Part shown: positions 11,093-21,754 of the stretch, one piece after another | How positions within the stretch are numbered: the first letter of the stretch is position 1 | Layout: each line of letters begins with the position of its first letter | Notes under the pieces: model-generated | Databases searched by the model: none | Seen by the model: only the letters and a program-made list of their open reading frames with translations | What the model was told of the DNA's origin: nothing | Source of the DNA: Gonapodya prolifera JEL478 | Lineage: Eukaryota > Monoblepharomycota > Monoblepharidomycetes > Monoblepharidales > Gonapodyaceae | Assembly: GCA_001574975.1 (NCBI GenBank) | Contig: KQ965768.1 | Span: forward strand, 133,641-197,640 | Length of the DNA: 64,000 bases | Reading direction: 5' to 3' | Made by a program: the position numbers and the translations under genes

Positions 11093-11147
11093 CCCACCCC
11101 ACCATCCCACCTTTTCCACCCTCCAAACACCACCCAAACCACCCAAA

Positions 11148-12666
11148 ATGGCCTCCCTCAAAACCATCCTCCTCACCGACGCCCAAATCGGGCTCTCCGG
11201 AATCGCCGACAAAGTGACCTGCCCAAGACCGGGGTGCGGGCACAAGATCCGCCTCAAGTTCGTCGATATGGGGTGGGAGAAGCAGTCTCCTCCACCACAG
11301 GGGCAGCACCAACAGGGGCAGCAGCCAATGCAGTACGAGAAGGATATAAGATTGGTCATCCAGACCTGCAACCGCACGCAAAACTCCAAAAAATGCAACG
11401 CGCGGTTCGAGAGGCCGAGTTGGTGGGACGGCGCCGTGATAGACTACTCGACGCTGCACCAAAAGTATGTTGTTTTTTCTTTTGCGGGGAAAAGGCCTCG
11501 GTGCTTGCTTGCGATGAGCTTGAGGTCTAAAAATACCACTTCCTCTTCCCACACCCATCCACCACACTCCCACTCACACTCACACTCCCCTCTAATCCAG
11601 ACTCCGCCGCCGCGGCCTCATCGAACCCTCCCGCTCGCGCATGCGCGGGGGCGGGGGTGCGTCATCCCGGAAAGACTCGCCGGACAGCCACAGCTCCGAC
11701 GGGGACGAATGCAACTCCCAAGCCACCTCTGGCGGCACGGGGACCGTGGCGGACTTCCCCGTGGCGACCGTTTCGGAACCGTTTATCAACTTTGGGTTCG
11801 GGCCGTTCGCCGTTCCGCTTCAAGTCCCGCCTTCGCCGTCGCTGTCGCCGCAGTTTGGCCAAGGGCACGGCACGAGCAACAGCCCTGTGCCCATGTACCC
11901 GACCAACGGCTTCACACCGCGGTTCTTCCTGAACGACCAAGGGCAGGCCCAGGGGCAGAACCAGGCGCAGGGCCACGGCAGGTTCAAAAGCGTATCGCCA
12001 TACCCGCCCCAATTCCCGCCCTTCCCGCCACACCTGCGCACGTCCACGTCGGACCCGGACATCAGCACTAGCCCCGTACCCCCGCGCACGCACGCGCCCT
12101 TGACCCGGCTCCGCACACGGTCCTACTCAGGAGAACTCGCGAGCCTCCTGGCACTACGGCACGACACCAACACAGCGGACGTGGACGTGCACCATCTCGG
12201 GCCCGACTCGCACGGCCCACGGCGCGTGCACAGGGCGATCACGGACGGCGTGCTGTGGGGGCCGCCGCTTCGGGGGACCAGCATGAGCATGAGCATGAGG
12301 ATCATAGGCGGCCCGATCGGTGGGTCGCCGATGGGAGGGTACGACGGGGCTGTGTGGCCGCAGAGTGTCGGTGTCGGACCCGGGGTTTACCAAGGGTACC
12401 ATCTGGACCCCACGATGCTTCGATTGCGGGAGGGGCCCTTCCAGCATTACCAGTCAATCGCGGCGGGCAGCGAGCACGAGCATGAACATGAGCAAGGAGC
12501 GGACCAGATCGCGAGGGCAGAGTCGCAGTCGCCGTTCTTGGGGTACGCTGGCGGTGGGGAGGGTGATGCCAAGACTGAGTTTTTGATGTCGGATTTGCAG
12601 TGGAGTGGTGTGGTGGGCGTGGACGTGGATGTGGACGGGGGTGGCGATGAGTTGGCGGGGTGGTAG
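11148..12666 (+). CDS. family A-D protein, member B
   Basis: Two exons, 11148-11464 and 11601-12666, joining to 460 aa. The protein begins almost at the shared core: MASLKTILLTDAQIGLSG, then CPRPGCGH and IRLKFVDMGW, then DIRLVIQTCN with KC after the spacer, then WWDGAVIDYSTLHQK. The intron (GTATGT to CCAG) interrupts that last segment, which continues LRRRGLIEPS after splicing. The other members have no intron there. The tail contains HSSDGDE, SEPFINFGFGPF, a TRSYSGELASL block, a Met-Ser run and a Glu-His run, and ends with an acidic Val-Asp stretch. Spacing between the two Cys motifs matches the other members. Function unknown. Confidence 0.75.
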
Positions 12667-13132
12667 ATGGTGGGAAGTAAGGGAGAGATGGCAGGGAAGC
12701 CGGACTGTGGGGAGAGAAGGCAGGAACTGAAAATGGACTGGACGGACGGACGGGCTGCGTGAACGAAAACTATTCCTATTGTTGTAAAAAGCTTTGTGCA
12801 TAGATTTGACTACGTTTTTGTATGTTTGTCATGGCGTAGAATATTATATCAACTTCAAGAAGACTGTCAATCGAGTGTGCAACAATCGTTGGTTTGTGTT
12901 TCGCAAAATTACACGGCAATTTCTTGCCTCCGTACAGTGCGCACTAACGAACAAAATTATTTGTTTGAACTTCACCAAGACCGAGTTTCGGAGTTTGGCG
13001 ATGATGAACTTGTGCCTCCTCCGCTTTACGAACTCCAGGCGGCGCACTCACCACAGCACCGATTATCCCCACGCAACCAATCCACTTTCCGGCGCCTCAC
13101 TCCGCGTGCACGTCACTTAACCCCACCTGCCC
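12667..13132. other. intergenic region between members B and C
   Basis: About 470 bases, AT-richer in its middle. Small overlapping frames only. It should hold the 3' end of B and the promoter of C; no clear motif seen. Confidence 0.5.
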
Positions 13133-16100
13133 ATGGCCGCAGCTGCATCGGCTCTGCTGGCTCGGGCCTCGTCGGCTGGAACCCACGCAACAGCGGACAG
13201 CTGGGTCAATAGCTATGTGGCGGACTATGACATGGACGGCGGCGAGTCCCCGGCACTGCACCCAAGCGAGGACAACGTCGCCGGAGTGGTGGTCAAGCAG
13301 GAGCAGGAGCAGGAGCCGTACTTGGGTGACTCGAAAATTACGGTATCGGCAAAGAGCGAAGGGAGCTCGGCGGGGACTCGTGGCGGCTCGCGTGAGTGCT
13401 CCGACGCGAGGAAACATATCGCTGGTGCTTGACGTGTGAGGTACTTGCTCGGAGATTGGGGAGTAGCGTCGCTGTGGAGTCAAACGTAATGTTTGACAGG
13501 ATATTGTGGGGACACTCCACATGATGGGGATTCCAATTCCAATTTATGCACCGCTTTCAACTCTACTCGGACGTCGAATGGTCCTCACTGACGCTTCTCG
13601 CCCGTTTCCAAACGCAGCCCCAGTTCGCGATACCCAACGGAAACCCTTCCCTGCTTCGTTTCAAGAGGACTGTGAGGCTGGTGGACGGATTGGCATTGAA
13701 ATTCGTAAGAAGAACGAGCCAAAGTACAGGGAGGATTGTAGGATTGGTGGCATCAAAGGTGGGTTGGGTGAAAGGCGATGTCAAAAGACAAAGGTTGGGT
13801 GGACAATGTTCCGTCAAAGTCCGAGCTGCCGATACACGGAAACGAATGAAGGCTCTCGAAAGGAAGGCGGGAAGACCTCAGTTGTGGTGCATTGCATGGA
13901 GCTTCGAAGGACCTGGTGTGAAGTCTGTATTAAGAGTGATACTTCTGCTGAGGGGAGCTCCGCCAAGACTTCTTCGGGGCTGTCGAGCACCCCAAACTTC
14001 TCTCTCACCTACTCTCCCCCGTTCGTCCTTCTCAAAGTACAGGTGCCAACTCCAAACGAAACCTCCGCCACACGTCGCTTAAAACCTTTCTCCTCTCTGC
14101 TGCCGAACTTGGTCTTTCCGATATTGCCCGCCCGGTGTCGTGCCCCAAACCAGGATGCAACCACTCGGTCATGCTCAAGTTCGTGGACCTTGGGTGGGCG
14201 AGCGAGCGCAACTTGATGGCTCACGAAGAGGATGGGGACGGTGAGGAGGTCGACTATGAGCCGGACATTCGACTCGTCATTCAGACGTGCAATGTGACGT
14301 CGGGAGGTAAAAAGTGCGGAGGTCGCTTCGCAAAGCCCGACTGGTGGGATGGTGGCACGATAGATTACTCCACTCTCGATGTGCGGCTCAAGAGGAATGG
14401 ACTGGTTGAGAAGGCTACCAAGAGGGAGATCAACGAGGACCCTCCTGCGAGGGCTACAGGCTCGGGGACTCGTGGAGCGACCAGTAGCCCCCCTCTGTTT
14501 CCCTCGCCGACCACTGCCACTTTCCCTTCGTCCGCGCCTGCCACGTTCTCTCTCCCCGTCTTCGACGATCCCCTCAATGAATTCTTTGATTTCTCTGGAG
14601 TCAGGGACGAGCTCGAGGCGTTCCACCTGGCGAACGCGGAGTTCGCACATGCGGCATCTCCAGCAACAGAGAGGGACGATCCCATGGATGTTTCGAGCCC
14701 ACCAAGACCTTCTTCTTCGGGAAACGTTGGGAGAGCATCTTCATCAGAACCGCCTACACCACCCGCGCCCCCGCCGTACCTGCCCTTTTTCTCTCTTCCG
14801 CCTCTTCCGCCAACTGCTGGGCCTTCCGCACCGCCATCATCCGGTTCTGCCGCTGGCCCCTCGGGCCGTGCCCGCCGGGTCAACTCCCTCCCAATCGCGG
14901 TCCCCCCTCCCCCAACAATCACGCGGTCTCTCTCAACATCAGCCCGGCGGCGTGTCTCCTCCCCTTCTCGTCCTGGAGCGCCGTATCCTATCCTTCCCCC
15001 ATCCCCGTCCTTGTCTCCCTCAACGGCCTCCCCTCTTTCTGCCGCAACAGACACAACCGGTCGGAGTGTGTTTGACTTCACCTTGCCACCACAACCCAAC
15101 ATGGTGTTCGAGATGGTCATGAGGGAGTTGACCAAAGGTGTTCCACCTTTGCGGCATGCAGCTCCTGGCGATGGACAAGGAGGTGATGCGACTGGGCTTC
15201 CGCCAATGTTCGCTCCGATGGGAGGGCTTCAGGGACACTTTGACAGCCACATGGGAGATCCTGGACAAGCAAGTTCCGAAAACGCGGCGTTTTCGGATCC
15301 AAATCATGTGTTTGAGATGGTCATGCGGGAACTGGCAAAGGGCATCCCCCAACTCCGTCATGCGGACCCGTCGATCGCAGCAACAACGAGCGCGACGCCT
15401 CAATTGGACCCCTTCGATCTCGTCCTGGCCGAGCTTGTTCGGCACCCACCCCCACTCCGGCCAGCACCGCACCCACCCGCTCCGGCGGATTTCACCATGG
15501 TGCTCACCGAATTGGTACGCAAGCCCCCACCGCTACGTAGAACGGGACAGCCGAGGGTAACGCCTGCTCACCGTGGTCCGGCGCAGTACGAGACGGTCAT
15601 GAGGGAGATGATAACCCGTCCTCCGGTGCTGAGGACACCTGGGAGGATGCGTGGAGGTGGCGGTGGCAGCGGGAGCTTGGGTGCAGGTGGAGTGTCGTAC
15701 GCACCGGCGGTGCCTAGTCCGTTGGGAGGCCAGGGAGCGAGCGGGGCAGGGCAACATAGGAGAACATCGAGTGGCGCCGTGAGGGGTGTGGGAGTCGCTG
15801 CTGCGGGAGGCCACGGAAGGACTACGTCGACCGCGAGCGGTGGTTATGATCCGATGGACCCTTTCACGCATTTGAATTTAGGGGCCCCCGGTCTGAGTGG
15901 AGTAAGCGGGACCGGGGTGCATGGAGAGGGAATGCTAAATGGGACAACGGGGAATGACGGTGGGGATGTGTATTTGTTGCCTCCATCCGAAGCTGGAGCC
16001 GTGCATGATGGAGCTGGTAGTGCGGGGCATGGAGCCGTGGGTGGGTCTCGGGACGAGGACACGTGGATGGAAATGGTTGAGAAAGTGGCGATGATGGGGG

Positions 16101-16138
16101 GCGCGGAAGAGAGGGCTGGGTGGAACGTTGGAGTGTGA
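13133..16138 (+). CDS. family A-D protein, member C, with Cys-Gly-Gly motifs and fivefold PPLR-type repeat
   Basis: Proposed exons 13133-13391, about 13618-13758 and 14043-16138, giving about 831 aa. The first exon is the least certain. Exon 2 encodes EDCEAGGRIGIEIRKKNE and then EDCRIGGIKG, a duplicated Cys-Gly-Gly motif also present in member D. The next intron falls at the same codon and phase as in D. The core follows: KRNLRHTSLKTFLL, CPKPGCNH, VMLKFVDLGW, DIRLVIQTCN with KKC, WWDGGTIDYSTL, LKRNGLVE. Residues about 485-666 hold five copies of a motif of the form F/Y-xx-V-M/L-x-E-L-xxxx-P-x-L-R. YDPMDPFTHLNL near the end recurs in A. A possible polyadenylation signal AATAAA is at 16203-16208. 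Confidence 0.72.
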
Positions 16139-16502
16139 TGGTGGTGCATTTTTGATGGTTGGGAGCTTCAATGTATTGGAAAGGATCAATTCACTATTTG
16201 CAAATAAAGGTTAATAGATGCATAGTTGTGGAACCAGTTTAACAGAGACAGTGCTGTTTCAAAACAAATCAGTTGCGTCGGCAAATGAGTACATACATCC
16301 ACTGATATGAGCAGACCTCGCGTTATCCGTACTCGCGTTATCCGTACGCGAGGTGTGGATCTTTATACATACACGGCATGATGGTTTTCTCAGGTTGCAG
16401 GCTGCCTATTTCCCTGATCGTGGGGACATTTCATTCCCAAGAGCGCAACGATCACAACAGCCTCCGTCACTCTGCAGCTGCATCGTCATCTGCATAGCAT
16501 CC
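16139..16502. other. intergenic region with iterated palindromic element
   Basis: Holds the AATAAA at 16203-16208, 65 bases past the member C stop, and the repeat element at 16315-16354 described separately. The remainder is presumably the promoter of the first 7TM gene. Confidence 0.5.
16315..16354. repeat. 40-bp element: direct repeat inside an inverted repeat
   Basis: ACCTCGCG at the left is the reverse complement of CGCGAGGT at the right. Between and overlapping them, the 15-mer CTCGCGTTATCCGTA occurs twice head to tail. The element lies about 150 bases upstream of the first 7TM gene, a position suited to an upstream activating site. Confidence 0.85.
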
Positions 16503-18432
16503 ATGGGCGCTTCGAATGACACCGCTGCCTACGAATCCTTCCCATATGCGCTCAGTCAATCCGACGTCACTCTCGGACTCATCGAGCTCATCGTGTGCTC
16601 CCAGGTGAGCAGGATTTAGCCATGCCCCAACCATCCCGATTGTAAAATGGGAGCAAGGGGTAGCAATGATTGCTGAGCTGCGTTTCTGGATCGGCGATAT
16701 GTTCATTCCATAATCCCATAGGGTGCGTTTGTGAACTTCGTGGTGTGCTACAACTTCATTCAGCTGTTCAGGGTGAGCTTCTGCACGTCGCTCTGACCCA
16801 TGAAATCGACTGATCAAAGCCGTGTTGACCAGCGACGGGGTACCAAACATCTTGACGAGATGATCCAGATGACATGCTTTGTGGTAAGAGATCTTCACCA
16901 TCTTTTCAACCACAGTAGTCACCGGATTGCTTTACCCGTCCAGGCCAACTTCCTTGCCATGTCCGGTCGCGTGATCCTCAAAGGTGCTATTATATTCCAT
17001 GACAACCCAACCATAACGCACAGCATGTGCCAAGCCCTGTCTATGTCTGGTATGTCACCCGGCACCCATTCAAAGATGAGATCTCGTCGCGCTATGCTTG
17101 AAATCTCATATGTATGCACGTGACCCCCTCTCGCTCGTAGCGTGCGTGCCCTGGGGAGGGACGATCATCGCCCACGCTCATTTGGCGATGGAAAGACTGG
17201 CAAAAAAGAGGAGTATTATTGATCCAAGAGTGAGTTTCCCCACAGCTACGGGAGGGAAAGAACACTTTGGTATTCGCCTTCTCAAATCTTCGCACTGAAT
17301 ACATATATGATCCTTCACTCTCTCCACAACACTCAACTCGAAACCACCAGGGCAGCCTTGACGCAGATCGCGGATATTTTGGCATGAGTCGTAAGACAGC
17401 CTTCAGAACCGTCATCCTCGGCTATATATTTTCAATTCTGTGCGGGATCATATACATGGTGGTGTCGCCTGACGGATGTGAGTCGATTCAAGGACAGTGA
17501 GATTGGCGACATTAGACAATACTCATCGTGCAGACGTATTGTCATCTGGACATTTGTCGTGTAATTTTTACTTGTAAGTGCGCACAACCTTTGTATCACA
17601 GGGATAAAGAGTTCGGGGCGTCAGAAACTCTTCAGCCGGAAGCTCAAGATATTATTTTCATCAACCAACGTACATCTCACCCTCATCGCCCACAGCGCCG
17701 GTTCCCACTGGTCCCACGTCCTCTTCGGTTTCATCACGCTCTTTTGCATTGGGGTCTCCCTGGCTACCATTCTCGGATGCACTCTCCAAGAAAACTACGC
17801 CGCCGAGGCCTACTCACGCGCCATGGTGTCGATTGCAGGGGACTTTAAAAAGCTGACGGAGATGAAAAAGAATGAAAGCAGGCATGAGTCAGTGGAACAG
17901 AAGATTCTGATGGCGTTTGTGGGGTGGGTAACAGAACTGTTTTGGGGGGACCACTACGATTTTGTCATCTTTTGGAGAGCTGATAAATCACGGATTTGTT
18001 TTTGCTGACCTTCCCTGTGTGATGTCACACTCTTCCTCATGTCCCATACATCGTCCACCACTCATCCTACCAGCGAGTGGATCCTGGAAACCATTGTGAT
18101 CGCACAGGAGATGATTACTCGTCAGCATGCCGACCCCGGTCTCTCTGTTGCTGCATTCCTGTGCATCAAAGTGTTAGTACTCTCTCATCTCCCGTGTCCA
18201 GGTCTCGTCCTCATTTTGGGACCAAAAAAATTCCCAAAGGTCAACCACAATCCAAGCACTCTTGGTGTTATACTCAAAGCACGAGTTCTACGCCAGTAAC
18301 GATGATAATCTCTCGGGCAGTCACTTGGAGGTATCACCGACAACAGTGACGGTGGGTGGCAAATCGTTGGAAGCCTCGCCAACAATGGCGACTGTGGGAG
18401 GGAGGTCAATGGCTTCGAGTAAATATAACTAG
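16503..18432 (+). CDS. putative seven-helix membrane protein, tandem copy 1, 10 exons
   Basis: Exons: 16503-16604, 16722-16772, 16833-16883, 16944-17049, 17141-17229, 17351-17477, 17534-17573, 17696-17923, 18074-18172 and about 18240-18432; 361 aa. Starts MGASNDTAAYESFPYAL. About seven hydrophobic segments can be seen: around LGLIELIVCSQGAFVNF, MIQMTCFVANFLAMSG, ACVPWGGTIIAHAHLAM followed by ERLAKKR, VILGYIFSILCGIIYMVV, VLFGFITLFCIGVSLATIL, MAFVGEWILETIVIA and FLCIKVSTTIQALLVLY. The layout resembles a G-protein-coupled receptor, with a charged ER after the third helix, but I cannot place it in a named family. The C-terminal tail is Ser/Thr-rich. Exon sizes and phases match the second copy downstream. 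Confidence 0.75.
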
Positions 18433-19123
18433 GACAGGCCACATGCTCATTCGATCCTCATGACAACAGCACAATCGTCGTGTATTTCAGGACTGTTATG
18501 TAAATAATGTAGTAGATACTGATATTGCGAGCAAAGGTGTGTCGTGGGTGGAAAATACAGAGCCTTTTGTACGTTGATCCATGGGATTGATTAGTGGAGC
18601 GTATGTATTTTGGGGGAAGGTCAATTTATCCCCTTCCATTCTCGGAACCAATCCATGTGGACGATGTTTGTACGTGGATGTGGAATACTGAATGAAAATT
18701 TTGCGGAATTTTCTGGTTGTTTCCGTAAATTTTCTTCGATCTTCTTTTCGTTTTCTTTGTGGGAAACCTCCCCTTATAAACAACAGATTCCGGCACACAT
18801 CCCATTGAAAAACCTTTCATGACCTTTTCCCCCCAAAAATCCTTGGCATTCCAGATAGCATGCTACTATTTCGCGAAAACTTTTCAACCACGATTGATGT
18901 CAAAGGGATCCAACAATATGCTGGATATCTAAATTACCTTGAAACCGGCCAATTTATCATCCAGCGTGTGAAGTAAATGTTTATTTCTGAAAATTCCCGC
19001 AGCCGATTCACTCTCCTTATATTCAAAGTGGTCAGATTTGTCTTATGGCTACCTTTCTCCATGATCGGTCAGGGGTGTTCCGATCCCACGAGCCTGCATC
19101 TAACAGCTGTTGTCAGCACGGAT
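18433..19123. other. intergenic region between the 7TM copies
   Basis: About 690 bases without a convincing frame. The first copy's 40-bp repeat element is not present here, so the two promoters appear to differ. Confidence 0.5.
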
Positions 19124-20899
19124 ATGGGCGCTTCGAACGATACGGCGGTCAACGAATCCTTCCCTTATGCGCTCAGTCAATCCGACATCACTCTAGGCCT
19201 CATCGACCTGGTCGCGTGCTCCCAGGTAAGCAGGATGGAATCATGTCGAAATCGTCCTGATCGCGAAGGGAGCAAGTGGGAGTAGTGATTGCTGAAATCT
19301 GCTTCTGCCTTGACATTACGTTCATGAGAGCCATTCCATCATCCCAGGGTGCTTTTCTTAACTTCGTGGTGTGCTACTACTTCATTCAGCTGTTCAGGGT
19401 GAGCTTCTTCTCGTCAATCGGAACCATGAAACTGACCGATCAAAGTCGTGTTGACCAGCGACAGGGTACCAAACATCTTGATGAGATGATCCAGTTGACG
19501 TGTTTTGTTGTAAGAGATCTTCGCAAGCCACTCAGGCACTGTAGTCATCAGATTACTTCAACGACGTTTATTCCTCCAGGCCAACTTTCTCGCCATGTCC
19601 TGCCGCGTGATCCTCAGAGGCACTATTATATTCCGTGACAACCCAACCATAACGCACAGCATGTGCCAAGCTCTTTCCATTTCTGGCAAGTCACTCATGC
19701 AAAAGTGAGATCTCTCCACGCTACCTGGACATCTCACCCTACACTCTCACGTTCAGCGTGCGTGCCCTGGGGAGGGACGATCATTGCCTATGCTCATTTG
19801 GCGCTAGAAAAACTAGCTAAAAAGAGGAGAATTATCGATCCGAAGGTAAGTTTCCCCACAGCTATGGGACAGAAAGAGTACTTTGGCATACCTCTCTCAA
19901 TTCTTTGCTCTTACAATATGATTCTACGCATGTGATGCACCCGTCGCCCTCTCTACGACACCCCATGAACCACACCAGCAGGGCGGTCCAGATGCTGATC
20001 GCGGTTACTTCGGTATGAGCCATAGGACAGCCTTCAGAGCCGTCCTCCTCGGCTATGTATTTTCCTTTTTATGTGGGATAATATACATGTTGGTTTCGCC
20101 CGAAGGATGTGAGTAGGTTCACGAACTGCAAAATTGGCCACATTGAACAGTACTCATCGCGCAGACGTATTGTCGTCTGGGAATATGTCGTGTAACTTCT
20201 TCTTGTAAGTGCACACAACCTTTGCGTCACGGGGATGAAGAGTTTTGGGCGTTCTGATCTTCATCAATCAACATACATCTCACCCTTATCGCCCCACAGC
20301 GCTGGCTCTCACTGGTCTGACGTCCTCTTCGGTTTCCTCACACTCTTTTGCACTGTGGTCTCTCTGGGCACAGTCCTCGGATGCACTGTTCAGGAGAATT
20401 ACGCCGCCGAGGCCTACGCACGCGCCATGGTGTCAATTGCGGGGGACTTTAAGAAACTGACGCAGATGAAACAGAACGAAAGCAGGCATGAGTCGGTGGA
20501 ACAGAAGATTCTGATAGCGTTTGTGGGGTGGGTACCAGGTATCGGGGGATGGGGAGGAATTTGTCATCTGGGGAGTGCTGATCTCAAATCACAACACTGG
20601 TCCCACCAGTGAGTGGATTCTGGAAACCATCGTGATCGCACAGGAAATGATTACCCGTCAGCCCGCCGACCCTGGTCTCTCAATTGTCGCCTTCCTGTGC
20701 ATCAAAGTGTCAGTCACACTCAATCTCGGGTATTTTTCGTCCTCATTCTTTTCCTTTCCCACCAAACCCCAGGTCCCCCACAATCCAAGCTCTCCTGGTG
20801 CTATACTCAAAGCAAGGGTTCTCCACCAGCAACGACGAAAATATCTCGGGAAGTCTCTTGGAAGTGTCACCGACAACAGTGTCGGTGGGTGGCAAATAG
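19124..20899 (+). CDS. putative seven-helix membrane protein, tandem copy 2, 10 exons
   Basis: Exons: 19124-19225, 19348-19398, 19459-19509, 19580-19685, 19757-19845, 19982-20108, 20165-20204, 20300-20527, 20610-20708 and 20773-20899; 339 aa. The first nine exons have exactly the same lengths as in copy 1 and the protein is closely similar throughout (MGASNDTAVNESFPYAL, GTKHLDEMIQLTCFV, ACVPWGGTIIAYAHLAL). The last exon is shorter because the frame stops earlier in the Ser/Thr-rich tail. The intron after exon 4 starts GCAAGT instead of the GTATGT used in copy 1, so it would be a GC-AG intron. Function unknown; a receptor-like role is inferred only from topology. Confidence 0.75.
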
Positions 20900-21754
20900 T
20901 TCGAAGCCTCAAAGCCTCACCGACAATGGCGACGGTGGGAGGGATGTCATTGGCTTTAAAAAAACCATAACAAGGCCACGTCGCGTGCTCATCAGATCCT
21001 CATGACTATTGTAGAATCACTGTGTATTTCAGGGCTGTTATTATTCCCCTGCGTATTTAAGCAATGTACTATCTGTCCGCTTGTTGGAAAGGTCACTCTT
21101 CATCCCCCCCCCCCCCCCCCCCTTCCAGTGGACGATGTAGGTACGTGGACGGGGTGTTGTGTATGGTGACCTTGGGGAATTTGTGATTATTGTTTGCCCA
21201 ACTTTCTCTCTGACCTCGACCTCGGCTTTTTCTTTTTTGTGAGAACCGCAGCATGTATGGAATTCCGAACAAGCACGGCTCATTGAAAATACGCGACCGG
21301 AAGGCTTAAAGTACGTTTGCGTGTGTGTAAGTGTGGGGTTTGGTGGGGGTTAAGACTTTGCGGAAGTCGGGTTTGAAGGGAGGACGAAAGGCGGACTGAA
21401 CCTGCCTGGCTGGGCTGTGGTGCGGTGGGTGGGGCCAACAGAAACCGCACAAGAACAGAGAGAGCGCGAGTAGAATTGAGGGAATCGGACTCCGCGGAGC
21501 GGATTGAGGAAAACGGAAAACTTGGGCGGAGGGTTGCGGAGGGGGAAGGTGGGTTGGTGTGGGGTTGGGTGGGATGGGTTTGGGTACGACGGAGGGGAGG
21601 AACTCCGGAAGGAGGAGGGAGGATGAACGGACGGAAGGAAAGAGTGCAGGGGAGAGAGCTAGGGGGATTTGATGGGGGGGAGAGCGGGAGATGTGATTCG
21701 GTTGAGAAGTAGAATGACACCGAGAAACGAGGGCAAGTTGCGGAACGCGGAGAC
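20900..21754. other. intergenic region with 19-base C tract
   Basis: A run of 19 C lies at 21104-21122. A minus-strand frame of 224 codons across 21280-21954 is compositionally biased (Pro, Ser, Thr) and overlaps the start of the RRM gene; I treat it as a shadow. Presumed promoter of the downstream gene. Confidence 0.5.

Larger units (their letters stand above)
7811..11147. other. 3.3-kb gene-poor region with repeats
   Basis: No convincing gene. The longest frame is on the minus strand (9117-10019, 300 codons) but has random-looking composition, no domain and overlapping frames on the other strand. Notable structures: a 10-bp inverted repeat AAGCTTGCCA/TGGCAAGCTT at 7952-7986, a CA run near 8893-8905, GT-rich sequence at about 9783-9820, a short TGGAGCC array at 9283-9312, a perfect 17-bp inverted repeat at 10129-10183 and three diverged tandem units at 10752-11092. 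The last two lie upstream of gene B and may belong to its control region or 5' leader. Confidence 0.6.
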
